Origin: Eulemur rufifrons
Taxonomy: Eukaryota > Chordata > Mammalia > Primates > Lemuridae
DNA: 64,000 nucleotides
NCBI RefSeq assembly: GCF_041146395.1
Contig: NC_090989.1
Location: 126,107,501-126,171,500, forward strand
Direction of reading: 5' to 3'
Below the pieces are notes generated by a model. It searched no databases. It was not told where the DNA came from and saw nothing but the letters and a program-made list of their open reading frames with translations. Positions 34,240 to 47,214 of this stretch are shown here, in pieces. How positions within the stretch are numbered: the stretch's first letter is position 1; each line of letters opens with the position of its first letter. The position numbers and the translations under genes were made by a program.

Positions 34240-34750
34240 CACCTGCACCCAAGATACAGTAACAGCAACTATATTTATCTTCCCACCAGAAACACCAAAA
34301 TAGAAACATGAAATGTACGACACAATGGTTTTCAAGACCCTGACATCAGGCAATTAAGGACAGTGATCCCTGAAAAGTGGGTAACAAATAAGGTGAGCCC
34401 TACGATCGCACCAGCTCACTTCCTCGAGTGGCTTTTCAGGCTGCAGCATGGGGAGGGGGAATTGAGGTCAAGCACAGGGAACTCCCTGCATGGAGGAGAC
34501 AGCTGAGAGTCTAGGGAGATCAAGGCAGCTAGAGCTGTTAAGACAGAGTACATCGAAGACAGGGCTATACAGAAAGGGAGCCCCAAAGATGTGTAAAGCG
34601 TCTTCCTCAAGTAGTCAGCAGAGTGCGGATCCGCACATGCATAGGAGGAAAGTACCTGCAGCAGGGAAAGACCCATCTGAAAGGAAAGTACCCGAGGCAG
34701 GGAAAGACCCATCTGAAAGGACTGGAGAACAGTGCCCAGCACTCACGCTT
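34240..34750 (+). mobile_element. Probable old L1 5'-region segment
   Basis: 'ttttcaagaccctgacatca', 'ggacagtgatccctgaaaag' and 'gctcacttcctcgagtggct' fit the 5' region of old mammalian L1 elements. It contains a 36-bp tandem duplication (34646-34717) and a 14-bp perfect palindrome GTGCGGATCCGCAC (34623-34636). Confidence 0.5.
34646..34717 (+). repeat. 36-bp tandem duplication
   Basis: The unit beginning AGGAAAGTACC and ending ACCCATCTGAA appears at 34646-34681 and again at 34682-34717, with a few mismatches (TGCAGCAGGG versus CGAGGCAGGG). Confidence 0.9.
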
Positions 34751-34754
34751 AATG

Positions 34755-34925
34755 GGCACAGAGGGATAATGAAATGTTTGGGATAATGAAATTGTGTTGA
34801 AAGTAGATAGTGGTGATGGTTGTTAAATACTGTGAATGTAATTAACATCACTGAGTTGTACACTTAAAATGGCTAAAATAGTAAATTTTATGTAATTTTA
34901 TCACAATAAAAATTACCAAATAAGA
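34755..34925 (+). mobile_element. Old L1 3' terminus
   Basis: 'agtggtgatggttgttaaat', 'catcactgagttgtacactt', 'aaaatggctaaaatagtaaa' and 'tttatcacaataaaaattac' form a standard L1M 3' end. It directly abuts 5'-type L1 sequence, so a large deletion may join the two ends. Confidence 0.8.
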
Positions 34926-35104
34926 CATAATTATCTATTAAACAAAAATAATAACTATGTATTATAGGGTATATCACCTATATAAATTAAAAAATGAAAA
35001 CAATAGCATAAAGTCTGGGTGGGGGGAAAATAGAAGAATGTTAATGTACAGTTCAAACTACATGTGGAGAGGTATAATATCACTTGAAGATAAGATAAAG
35101 ATAT

Positions 35105-35420
35105 ATGCTATTGGCTCACGCCTGTAATCCTAACACTCTGGGAGGCCGAGGTGGTAGGATTGCTGGAGCTCAGGAGTTCCAGACTAGTCTGAGCAAGAGT
35201 GAGACCCCGATCTCTACCAAAAAGAAAGGAAAAAAAAAAAAAAAAAAAAACCCAGCTGGGCATTGGGGCATGAGCCTGTAGTCCCAGCTGCCTGGGAGGC
35301 TGAGGCAGAAGGATTGCTTGAGCCCAGGAGTTGGAAGCTGCAGCAAGCTACAATAACATGACTGCACTCTACCCAGGGCAGCAGAGTGGAACTCTGTCTC
35401 AACAAAGACAAACAAAGCAA
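35105..35420 (+). mobile_element. Alu SINE with long A-rich linker
   Basis: It runs from 'tggctcacgcctgtaatcct' to 'gcagagtggaactctgtctc'. A run of about 21 A lies in the linker (35230-35250). The 5' end lacks the first bases of the Alu consensus. Confidence 0.9.
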
Positions 35421-35852
35421 CTGAGCACCCTTCTTCACAACCCCCTACCCCTTAAAAAAAAAGTGTGCTACCACTAAAATAATAAAACAAAGAGTTAAAG
35501 CTAATAAGTCTATTAAAGAAATAAAATTCAATCATAAAAACACTCAACCCAAATTAATCCAATCAGTCTAAAAGAAGGCAGAGAGAGGGGAAAAAGGAAA
35601 CAAAGAACAGATAGAAAAAACATAGAACAAATACCAAGATGATAGAGTTAAAGCTAGCCATTACATTTAAGATTAAGTATAAATAGTCCACATAACCCAA
35701 TTAAAAGGCAGAGATTGTTAGATAGGATAAAAAAGCAAGACCTAACTTTATGCTGCCTGCAAGAAATGCATGTCAAATATATAGACACAAATAGGTTGTA
35801 AGAGTTTTGACAAGGGTGTACCATGCTAACACTACACTGGTTAAAAGGAGTT

Positions 35853-36235
35853 GTCTCCCAGCAGAACACCGAGTGTGAATTTTCAGGCTCAACCACAGGC
35901 CATTACAAAGGCTTGACCAGCAGGCCTCACAGGAGGGTGGGCTCCCTGGACCCTCAGAGAGAGCTGCCCTCCCCAACCCAGCCTCTGTGCACAGTCCGTA
36001 CACTGCAGTCTCCAGGGACTGTTTCAGTCAAGGACTCAGTTCCCTCCACCCCCATGTTCTTACAACATACCTGCATTCCCAACCCAGGAGCTATTCAGAG
36101 GCCTCCTTATCAGGACACCTTGCCTCTTGCTTACGCTCTCACAGTCAGTGAACAGTCTTAACGCTTGCTTTCAGTTTGGCCTGTTTCCTTAGCCGTGGAC
36201 ACCTGGAAGCTCAGCTTTCACTCAAGTTTGGCACT
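35853..36235. other. Unexplained GC-richer insert inside an L1
   Basis: L1 ORF2 sequence stops after 'taccatgctaacactacact' and resumes near 36238 with 'acatattaataataaaaaaa' and later ORF2 landmarks. The roughly 380 bp between has no L1, Alu or MIR resemblance that I can see. No clear flanking duplication or terminal repeat was found. It could be a solo LTR or other old insertion. Confidence 0.45.
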
Positions 36236-39200
36236 TGACAATGGACATATTAATAATAAAAAAAAGTAGACTTCAGAGTGAAAAATATTACCAGGGATAA
36301 AGGTCATTTCATAGTGATAAAGTGGCCAATTAATGAAGATGTGACCATCCTTAATGTTTATGTCATAAGAGAGCTTCAAATTACATGTGGCAAAAATTGA
36401 TAGAGAAATAGACACATCCATCATTGTAGGTGGAGATTTCAGTAATCCTTTCTTGATAATTAACCAAGTAAATTGACAGAAAATCAGGAAGGATATAGTA
36501 GACTTGAACAATACTATCAAGGAATTTGTCCTAATTGACATTTGTACAACATTCCACCCAACAACAGCAGAATACATATTGTTTTCAAGTACACATAGGT
36601 CATTTACAAAGACAGACTACATTCTGAGCCATAAAACAATTTCCAATATATGTAAAAAGATTCAAGTCATACAAATATCTTCTTTTACCACAATGGGATT
36701 AAATTAGGAATCGATAACAAAGAAATACCTGAAAAATGCCCAAATATTTGGAAACAAAATAACACGCTTCTAAATAATCCATAGGTTAAAGAATAAATTA
36801 AAGGGGAAACTACAAAGTATTTTGAACTGAATAAAAATGAAAACACAACATATTTGAATTTGTGGGATGCCACTAATGCAGTACTTTTGGGAGATTTTAT
36901 AGCACCAAATGCCTATTTTACAAATGAAGAGAGGACCCAAAGCAATGACCTCAGGATCCATCTTAAGAAATTAATTTGAAAAATGCAAATTAAACCCAAA
37001 GTAAACAGACAACAAGAAATAATAAAGATCAAAACAGAAATCAATGAAATATAAAATAGAAAAACAATAAGAAAACCAAAAACAAAGCTGATTCTTTGAT
37101 AAGAAAAATAAAATTAATAAATCTCTAGCTAGACTGATTAGGGAAAAAGGAGAGGTGACATAAATTACTAATATTAGGAATAAGAGAAATGGCATTACTA
37201 GCTTCCACAGATATTAAAAGGATTAATAGGGAATATTAGTTTAAAAATTTTGTGCCTATGAATTTTATAAATGAGATGCAATTGACAAATTTCCTAAAAG
37301 ATACAAAATATCAAAGGTCAGTCAAGAAGAAAGAGATAATCTGAACAGTCCTATATTTTTAAAGAAATTCAATTTGTAGTTAGAAATCTTCCCACAAAGA
37401 AAATTCCAAGCCCAGATAGCTTCACTGGTGAATTCTCCAGACATTTAAGGAAGAAACTATACTAATTCTATACAAACTATTCCAGAAAATTTAAGAGACG
37501 AGAATACGTCTATGAGACCAGAATTACCCTGATACTAAAATCATGCAAAGACAGTAAAAAATAGCAAACTATACACCAATATCCTTCATGAACATAGAAG
37601 AAAAATTAAAAAAAAATTTTAGCAAGTCAAATCCAAAAATATATAAAAAGAATACTATATCATGACCAATTGGGATTTTCTTTTCCAGGAATGTAGAATG
37701 ATTTAACATTGAAAATAAATCAATATAATTCTCCATGTTAGCAAAAAAGAAAAACCATACGATCTTTTCAATAGACATGGAAAAAGCATTTGCAAAAATC
37801 TAACACCCACTATTAATAAAAACACTTAGGAAACTAAGCATAGAAGGGAATTACCTCAAACTGTTATAACTAACAGCATACTTAATGGTAAAAGACTGAA
37901 TACTTTCCTTCTGTGATCAAGAACAAGACCAAGATGTTTGCTCTCACCACTTGTATTCAATCTTGTACTGGAAGTTCTGGCACATACAATCAAACAAGAA
38001 AAATAAGTAAAAGGCATCCAGAGTGGAAAAGAAGTAAAACTGTCTTTATATATAGCCAATATGGCCATCTATATAGAAAATCTAATAGAATCCCCAAAAA
38101 GTTAGACGTAAGAATTGATCTTAGTTAAAGTTTCAAGATAAAAGATTGATAATAAGAAATCAATTGTATTTCTACCTACTAGCAAAGAATAACTAAAAAT
38201 TGAAATTTTAAAAAATCATTAAAAATAACATCAAAAATATGAAACAGGGATAAATCTGACAGAAGATGTGAAAGACTTATACACTATAAACTATAAGACA
38301 TTTCTGAGAGAAATTAAAGACCTATATAAGTGGAGAGACATATCTTGCTTTGGGGTTAAAAGACTCATATTGCTAATATTTCAATATCTCCAAATTAACC
38401 TGTAGATTCAATACAATCTCAATCAAAAGCTCAGCAGACATTTTATAGAAATTGACAAGATGCTTCTAAGATTAATATGGAAATAAAAAGAACCTAGACT
38501 AGACAAAACAATTTTGAAAAAGAAGAACTAAGTTGGACAGTTAACACTACCTCACTTCAAGACTTACTATAAAGCTACAGTAATCAAAATAGTGTAGTAC
38601 GGACATCAAGATAGGCAAAGATCGTAAAACAAAATAGAGAGCCCAGAAAAAGACCCATGCATGTATGGAAACAGATTTGGATTTTTCTTGTTTTTTATTT
38701 CTGTTTATTTTTTAAACAAAGGTGGAAATACAATTAAGTGGAGAAAGAATAATCTTTTCAACAAATAGTGTTAGAATAATTGGATACTATATGCAAAATT
38801 TAAAAAGATCCATACTTTATACCATATATAGAAATAAACTGAAAATGGGTTATAGACCTAATTGTAAAAATGTAAAACTATAAAACTTCTATAAGAAAAG
38901 ATAGGAGAAACTCTTTGTGACTTTGGATCAGGCAAAGATTTCTTAGATATGACATGAAAACTATGACCCATAAAAGAATAAATTGATAAGCTGGATTTCA
39001 TCAACATTTAAAATTTCCATTCTTCAGATTACACTGTTAAGAAAATGAGAAAATAAGCCAGAGACTGGGAGAAAATATTTGCACAGATAAGAGATTTGCA
39101 TCCAGCATGTGTAGAGAATTCTCAAAACTCCATAATTAAAAAAAACAAACAACCCAATAAAAACAATATACAAAAGATTCGAACAGTTAGCTTCCACAAA

Positions 39201-39994
39201 GAAGATAGATGGATAGCAAATAAGCACATGAAAATCATTAGTCTTTAAGGAAATGCAAATTAAAGCCATTACACACCTATCAGAATAGCTAAGTTAAAAA
39301 GATTGACCATATCGAATGTTGGCAAGGAGATGGAGAAATTGGAACTCTTATATACTGCTGGTAGGAATGCAAAGTGGAAAACAGTCTGGCAGTTTCTTAA
39401 AGAGTCAAACATACCCAGTATATTATCTAGCCCTTGCACTCCCGTGTATTTATACAAGAGACATTAAAGCATATGACACAAAAACTTAAACAGAAATGTT
39501 TACATAGGCTTTATTTGTAAAAGCCTTAAACTGGAAATAACACAGATGTCCATCAATAGGTGACTAGATAAAGAAATTTTGGCATATTCATACAATGAAA
39601 TACTATTCAGCAATGAAAAGGACATTCTATTGATACATAAAACAACATGGATGAATGTTAAAATAATTCTGCTGAGTGAAAGAAGCCAGACCCCCCCCAC
39701 AAAAGAATATTTACTGTATTATTCCATTTGTATAAATCTCTAGAAAATTCAAACTAGTGTATACGACAGAAAGTATATCCATGGTTGCTTGAGGTGAGAG
39801 TATGCAGAGAGAGAGATGAGGAGAGATTATAAACAGGTACAAGGAAATTTCTTGGGGTGATATATATGTGTTCACTATGTTGACTGGTTTCATGGTTGTA
39901 TGCATATGTCAAAACTTATCAAAGAGTACACTAAAGATGTATACTTATTTAAGTATATTTATTATTTTGTCACTTATACTTCAAAATGCTATTT

Positions 39995-42600
39995 AAAAAA
40001 ACTCAATAAATTAGATACAGAAGGAATGCACCTCAACATAATAAAGGCCATATATGACAAGCCCACAGCTAATATCATATTCAATGGTGAAAAGCTGAAA
40101 GTTTTCCTCTAAGATAAGAAACAAGGCAAGGATGCCCACTCTCACCATTCTGTTTTACTGGAAGTCCTAGCTAAAGTAATTAGGCAAGATAAAGAAATAA
40201 AAGGCATCAAAATCAGAAAAGAAGAAATAAAATTGTCTCTGCAGCAGACATGATCATATCTATAGAAAACCCTAAAGATGTCACCAAAAAACTATTAGAC
40301 CTAACAGACAAATTCAGTAAAGTTGCAGAATACAAAATCAACATACAAAAATCAGTTGCATTTCTGTATACTAATAACGAACTATCTGAAAAAGAAACAA
40401 ACAAAAAATCCCACTTACAATGACATCAAAACAATAAAAATGCTTAGGAACAAATTTAATGAAGGAGGTTATATATCTGTACATTGAAAACTATAAGACA
40501 TTGATGAAAGAAATTAAAGATGACATAAATAAATGGAAAGATACTACGTTTGTAGATCAGAAGAATTAATATCATTAAAATGTACATACTACCCAAAGTG
40601 ATCTATAGAGTCAATGCAATCCCTATCAAAATTCCCTGCCACCCTTCACAGAAATAGAAAAAAACAATCCTAAAATTCCTATGGAACCACAAAAGACCCT
40701 GAATAGCCAAAGCACTCTTGAGAAAGCAGAATAAATCCAGAGTCATCCCACAACCTGATTTAAAACTATGTTAAAAAGCTATAGTCATCAAAATATTATC
40801 ATACTGGCATAAAAACAGACACATAGACCAATGGAAAAGCATAGAAAGCCCATAAATAAATCCACAGATTTACAGCCAACTGATTTTTGACAAAGGTGAC
40901 AAAAACACACAATAGGGAAAGGACAGTCTCTTCAACAAATGGTGCTGTAAAAACTGGATATCCATATGCAGAAGAATAAAACTAGGCCCCTACCTCATAC
41001 AATGTACAAAAATCAACTCAAAATGGATTAAAGACTTAAATGTAAGACGCCAACTATGAAACTACAAGAAGAAAACATAGGGGAAAAGCTCCATGACATT
41101 GGTCTGGGCAATGATTTTTTGTATATGACCTCAAAAGCACAGGCAACAATAGCAAAAATAGGCAAATGGGATTAAATCAAACTAAAAAGCTTCAGCACAG
41201 CAAAGAAAACACTCCACAGAGTGAAGAGACAACCTACAGAATGGGAGAAAATACTTGCAAACTATATACCTGATAAAGGTTTAATATCCAGAATATATAA
41301 AGAACTCAGACAACTCAATAGCAAGAAAACAAATAACTCCAGTAAAAAATGGGCAAAAGACCTGAACAGACATTTCAAAAGAAGACATACAAATGGCCAA
41401 CAGGTATATGAAAAAATGCTCAACACCACTAATCATCAGGGAAATGCAAAACAAAATCACACTGAGGTATTACCTGACTCCGATTAGAATCATTATTATC
41501 AAAAAGAGAAAAGATGGCTGTGCTCGGTGGCTCACGCCTGTAATCCTAGCACTCTGGGAGGCTGAGGCGGGAGGATCACTTGAGGTCAGGAGTTCAAGAC
41601 CAGCCCGAGCAAGAGCGAGACACCGTCTTTACTAAAAGAACAGAAAGAAATTATCTGGACAACTAAAAATATATAGAAAAAAAAAATTAGCCGGGCATGG
41701 TGATGCATGCCTGTAGTCCCAGCTACTTGGGAGGCTGAGGCAGAAGGATCACTTGAGCCCAGGAATTTGAGGTTGCTGTGAGCTAGGCTGACACCACAGC
41801 ACTCTAGCGTGGGCAACAGAGTGAGACTCTGTCTCAAAAAAAAAAAAAAAAGAGAGAAAAGATAACAAGTGTTGGCAAGGATGTGGAAAAAAGGGAACCC
41901 TTGCATATTGCTGGTGGGAATGTAAATTAGGATAGCCATTATGAAAAACTATGGATGTTCCTTAGAAAATTAGAAACAGAACTACCCTATGACCCAGCAA
42001 TACCTCTGCTGGATGTATACCCAAGGGAAATGAACTCAATATGATGAAGAGATACCTATACTTCCATGTTTATTGCAGCACTATTCACAACAGCCAAGAT
42101 ACAGAATCTATCTAAGTGTCCACCAAAGGATGATGGATAAAGAAAATTGGTATTAATATATATACACACAATGGAATACTCTTCAGCCATAAAAAGAATG
42201 GAATCCTGTCATTTGCAGCAACATGGATGAACCTGGAGGACATTATGCTAAGTGAAATAAGCCAGACACAGACAAATGATCTCACTTATATTAATACGTA
42301 GAATCTAAAAAAGTCAAACTCATAGAAACAGAGTAGAGTGGTGGTTGTCAGGGGCTGGGAGATGGGGGAAATGGGGAGATGTTGACCAAAGGGTACAAAC
42401 TTTCAGCTGTAAGATGAACAAGTCCTAGGGATCTAATGTACAGCTTGGATGGTGACGGATGTGTTGGTTAATTCGATTGTGGTATTCATTATACAATATA
42501 TACACATATCAAATCATCACATCATACACCTTGAGTATATACAATCTTTACTTGTCAATTAAATATTTTAAATAAATAAAACTTTAAAAAAAAAGAAAAG
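39995..42600 (+). mobile_element. Primate-age L1 3' half (L1MA/L1PB-like)
   Basis: 5'-truncated; it begins in the reverse-transcriptase region ('acctcaacataataaaggcc'). It passes ordered ORF2 landmarks to 'ggaatactcttcagccataa', then a 3' UTR ('agggtacaaactttcagctg', 'gggatctaatgtacagcttg') and an A-rich end near 42600. It is clearly less decayed than its left neighbour. Stops and frameshifts are common, so it is inactive. Confidence 0.9.
41516..41852 (+). mobile_element. Lemur-type Alu inserted in L1 ORF2
   Basis: The expanded linker 'gaaagaaattatctggacaa' plus 'ctaaaaatatatagaaaaaa' marks a strepsirrhine Alu. AGAGAAAAGAT flanks it at 41505-41515 and 41853-41863. L1 ORF2 continues across the site. 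Confidence 0.96.
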
Positions 42601-42631
42601 AAAAAAGGCAGATGAAGTCAATAATTAAGAG

Positions 42632-42948
<317 letters not shown>

Positions 42949-43257
42949 AGAGTCTAAAAGAAGGAAAGGTCAGTTAAGATTTTGCTTGTAGTTAGAGAAT
43001 GAATGGAACCAAATGGGTGGGTAAAATTTTCCTTGCTCAATTAAGTATCAGTGAAAAATTGAAACCAACTCAAATGTCTGCCAATTGTGCAATGGTTCTG
43101 TACAGTGTGGTAACCTACATTTTCAAAAACTGTGCAGATATTAAAAAAAATCATTGTGATAATGTTTATGGCTAATGCTAAATGAATAAAGGAGACTGAA
43201 AAATTGTGCCTAAAACTATGGGTGCCAACTTTTCTTCTTACTATCAAAACTTGATTT

Positions 43258-43338
43258 GGGGGGGATGGGGGGCAAGGGCAATATACGTAACCTAAACTTT
43301 TGTACCCCCGCAATATGCTGAAATAAGAATAAAAAAAT
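43258..43338 (+). mobile_element. Very short young L1 insertion (3' tail only)
   Basis: About 80 bp matching the terminal G-rich 3' UTR and A-rich tail of the L1s at 15218-18481 ('ggcaagggcaatatacgtaa', 'cttttgtacccccgcaatat', 'gctgaaataagaat'). CTTGATTTG at 43250-43258 recurs at 43339-43347, which supports an independent insertion. Confidence 0.9.
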
Positions 43339-43552
43339 CTTGATTTGAACAATAACTAGTAAAAAAATAGGAATGGAAATATTTTTAAAGCCATTAATTT
43401 TAAATTGATGGTTTAAGGAAAGTCTCTCCTAATTATTTTTTCTCTAGCGATTCAAAAACCAAACAGCTAGTTTATGGAGGAAAACCCAACACTTTGTGAG
43501 GAGTGTGAATAATCAGGTAATTGACCACATTAAGCAAATGAACCTCTGGGTA

Positions 43553-43874
43553 CAGGGTGAGTATCCCTTATCCGAAATGTTTGGGACCAGAGTGTTTTGG
43601 ATTTAGGGTTTTTTCAGATTCTGGAATATTTGCATATACCTAATAAGATATCATGAGGATGGGAGCCAAGTCTAACCATGAAATTCATTAATATACATCT
43701 TATACACATAGTCCAAAGATAATTTTATATAATATTTTAAATAATTTTGTGCATGAAATAAAGTTTGTTTACATTGAACCATCAGAAACAAAGGTGGTAC
43801 TATCTCATGTTGGTGCTCAAAACGTTTCAGATTTTGAAGCATTTTGGATTTTCAAATTAAGGATGATCAACATG
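43553..43874 (+). mobile_element. Nonautonomous Tigger/MER-type DNA transposon
   Basis: A 322-bp element runs from 'cagggtgagtatcccttatc' to 'taaggatgatcaacatg' and is flanked by TA on both sides (43551-43552 and 43875-43876). The imperfect inverted ends and TA duplication fit the pogo/Tigger group. The exact MER name is uncertain. It carries no transposase. Confidence 0.75.
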
Positions 43875-43876
43875 TA

Positions 43877-45105
43877 TTGATTTTTAAAGTAAGGTTTCCT
43901 GGGAATGATGCAGCCCCAAAATAATGGCAACTGTCATTAAAACAAAAAACCTAGATTGAAATATTATCAGAATAAAGTTGCCACATCACTGATTCTTCAC
44001 TAAAACTTTTCTATTGAAAGGCCCAATTTTTGTAGATTGTCGAAGTAGCACCTGAGACCAGGCATCACAAATCTGCAAACTTACGATTTAAGCTTCTTAC
44101 ACCTTTCTTACCAGGACCCCTGGTCTCCTGAGTGCCATGGCAACTCCAATCAGGAAAGAGATGAAATGCCCTTCAGCTAGAACCTGTGTTCATGCCATTC
44201 CTGAGGCCCCCTAGGTGTCTACTGAAGATGATATGAGCTACAGTTCACAAAAGCACTTTGCATTTATTCCACAGCCCCTATTGAACACCTAATTCTGTAG
44301 CGGGTTCCACATGCTGGGCATACAACAGTGATGAAACACAGTTCCTGCCTTGGAAGAATTTATAAAGAAGTAGTGGTACTACAGGTGCTGTGAAACTGCA
44401 AAGAGCATGTAAATGATAGCTTAATGGTATCTTTTTAACATCAAACATTTTTTATTTTACTCCTTCCGTTTTTACATTTTTATTGTAGAAAACTCAAACA
44501 ATTCAGAAAAGAATAAAGAAGAAAAGAATAACTCCCCTAAATCCTACATCACAAAATAAGCATCACTAACATTTGGTGAACATCTTTCTTATGCATTCAT
44601 GTATTAAATACATGGGAATTATATACTAAATGCTATTTCTCAACCTTCCTTTTCTAAGCAGCAGTATGTAGTAGATCTCTTGAGATGTTCATATATATTT
44701 TTTCTTAATGTGATGTTAGTTATTATCATTACATGCCTCGGTCTATGATAAAAGCCGATAAAAGAATCTACTCAAGACACCTCTCCTCACTCACCTTTAC
44801 CTTACCCTGTAAGGTGTCCCAGAGTGGAAGGAACCCTGACCTTGGAATCAAAAAGTCTTGGTTCTGGTGCTGACACTGTTCTGACCATGGGCTATAACTT
44901 AAACCTCCCTAATTTCCAATTTTTCTCTTCTGTAAAACATATTTATTTAAAATAGTAAATATTTGCCCTGCCTGCCTCCTTTGCGCTGGTTGCTCCCCTG
45001 CCAGAAACTGGGCTAGGTGTAGCAGAGACAATAAACCACTCCTTGACCTCCAGGAGTCTACAGGCCACTGGGAGAGACAGGTAAGAAGAAATTACAAAAC
45101 ACTGT
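43877..45105. other. Mostly unassigned, with MIR-like traces
   Basis: 44280-44400 ('ccacatgctgggcatacaac', 'agttcctgccttggaagaat') and 44820-44935 ('cttggaatcaaaaagtcttg', 'ccaatttttctcttctgtaa') look like MIR/L2 remnants. Nothing coding was found. Confidence 0.4.
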
Positions 45106-45109
45106 GATG

Positions 45110-45740
45110 GGCTGCCTCTATTCAGCGTCCAGAGTGGCTCTTCAAATACATCAATCAAATCATGTCACTGTTCTACTCAAAAACATTTCTGTGACTATGA
45201 ACCCATTCAAAGTAAAAGCCAACATCCTCACTATGACCTACGAGGGCTATATGAACCGGCCACCCATCACCAATCTGCCCTCATCTTCTACTGCTCTCCT
45301 CTCCCTCACTCCACCCCAGCCACACTGATCACCTTGCTGTTCTCAAGATCACCAGGTATGCTTCTCCTCAGGGCCTTTGCACTGGCTGTCCCCTCTGGCT
45401 AGAATGCTTTTCCCCAAGATATCAATATGGTTTCCTACTTGATCTCTTTCAAGTCTTTGCAACTTTCTGAGCAAGGCCTGTTCTGACCATTCTATTTAAA
45501 ATGGAAACCCCACCCTGCTGCAGCATTCTGGATCTCCCTTACCACCCTGCTCTGTTATCACTTTCCAACATACTATACACATCACTCTTTTTCTGCTTAT
45601 TGTCTTTCTCCCTGATTAGCATGTAAGCTCGACAAGGGCAGACATTTTTCTTTGCTTTATTTGCTGATATTTCTGCAGTGCCTAAAACAAAGTCTAGCAT
45701 GATAGATGCCAAATAAATGTTTGTTGAATTAATTGGACAG
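45110..45740 (+). mobile_element. L2 LINE 3' end
   Basis: 'ctcactatgacctacgaggg', 'cctcagggcctttgcactgg', 'ctggctagaatgcttttccc', 'gcatgtaagctcgacaaggg' and 'ccaaataaatgtttgttgaa' give a long, well-ordered L2 terminus. It has many stops. Confidence 0.92.
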
Positions 45741-46190
45741 AGCTGCATAGAGAATGGACGACGAGAGGGCTGCTTCATCACACCTGGGGCACCCTTTACA
45801 CTGTAGTCCATGTGAATGGCATCTCCTGGAATTGTGCAGTGCACAGGCTGTACAGCTATATGTGATGACCCTAATAACTACCATGGAATTACTTTGTCAA
45901 AGAGTATAAATTATTTAATGAAAATATTTTTCCTAGTAATAAAAATATACAAAAACATAAAGAAGAAAAATTCATCCCAAATTCTTCATCCTAGTGATAA
46001 TATCTCCATTAACACTTGCTGAACATTCTTTTAGACACTTCTCTATTGGTACATACACATATAAAGCTTCATTTTACATAAGTAGCATATTATACATGCT
46101 ATATTAAAATCTACTTTTTAAACATTTTACTCACTAATATATTATAATGAGCTCTCTATGTCATTAAATACAAATCTATATCATCTCTTT
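45741..46190. other. Unassigned AT-rich stretch
   Basis: Nothing recognised with confidence. Confidence 0.35.
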
Positions 46191-46194
46191 AAAC

Positions 46195-46383
46195 CAGGGG
46201 TCTGCAAATTAAGGCCCATAAGCCAAATTCACCCATGTTTTTGTAAATAGAGTTTTATTGGAACACAACAATGCCAATTTCTTTACATATTATCTCTGCT
46301 ATCTCTGTGTTCCAATAGCATATGGTCCACAAATCTACAGTATTTACTATCTGCTCTTTTACAGAAAAATCTCCCAACCCCTG
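46195..46383. mobile_element. hAT-Charlie-type MER element
   Basis: It begins 'caggggtctgcaaattaagg' and ends 'aaatctcccaacccctg', giving imperfect inverted ends. Internal landmarks 'gttttattggaacacaacaa' and 'tatttactatctgctctttt' are characteristic. Flanks CTTTAAAC and CTTTTTAA may be worn 8-bp duplications. Confidence 0.8.
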
Positions 46384-47210
46384 CTTTTTAACTGAGTATT
46401 ATTAATAAATAGTATGAAAATGCCCTATCTGAATTATTCCTCTTTAGTACACATTTAGCTTGCTGTCCATTTTTATTAATGAACAGGTCACATACACATC
46501 TTTGGACACATGTCCAGTATATCACCTTCTGGTAACTTCCTAGAAGTAGATTGGCTGGATCAGGCATGAGCTCTGTAAAGGTTCTTGATACACGTGATTA
46601 AAATGCCCACAGCACAGGAACATGTGCTCTTTGTCTTTGATCTTATCTATTTCTATGCTTTTGCATTTTCTTTGTGAAGCTTGTTTTTGTTTAGCTGGCT
46701 CAAGTAAAATTAGTTACTTTTGAAAAAGTTCAGCTTGTTTCAGTTCAACTAAGGGGATCAAGAATTTCCATCCACATCCAGGCCAGTGCCAAGAGAGCTC
46801 CTGTCAAGAAAACAGGCTAGAGATTTGGTGGGGAATGGAGAGAAGTGGAGGCTGAAAATTTAGGAGCAAGCAGCCAGGCGCTGGCACAGGATACTTTGAT
46901 TCTGCCACTGGAGGCGTCCTTTACATTCTGGGTGTTTCCACTCTGTCTTTTTGACTTCATCTAGGAACTGAGAGTTTAACCCTCCAGACACCACACAACT
47001 GTAGCCTTTCTTCTCCTTCTGTGGACCTATATCTCTGTCTCCATTAAATTACCCCAAATCTTCTTATTGGTTATATAGGAAATAAATACAACCAATTTTT
47101 GTCTAATTCCTAATTATTTTTACTGATAGAAATAATCAACACAAAATAAAACTGACAATAGATGAAACTACACAGGGCAAAAGTTGCTATTGATTGAAAA
47201 AGAACAGAAG
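46384..47210. other. Unassigned noncoding stretch
   Basis: 46400-46620 ('cttgctgtccatttttatta', 'tcctagaagtagattggctg'-like order) resembles antisense old L1 or MER sequence, but this is weak. Confidence 0.3.
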
Positions 47211-47214
47211 GATC

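Larger units (their letters stand above)
34930..39990 (+). mobile_element. Long old L1, interrupted and decayed
   Basis: Pre-ORF2 sequence lies at 35440-35660. Decayed ORF2 starts near 35660 (endonuclease-like 'caattaaaaggcagagattg' and 'aaaaagcaagacctaacttt') and runs to about 39680, through reverse-transcriptase and C-terminal regions. A 3' UTR follows to about 39990. The frame is broken throughout. An Alu lies at 35105-35420 and a segment that does not belong at about 35853-36235. Confidence 0.82.
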
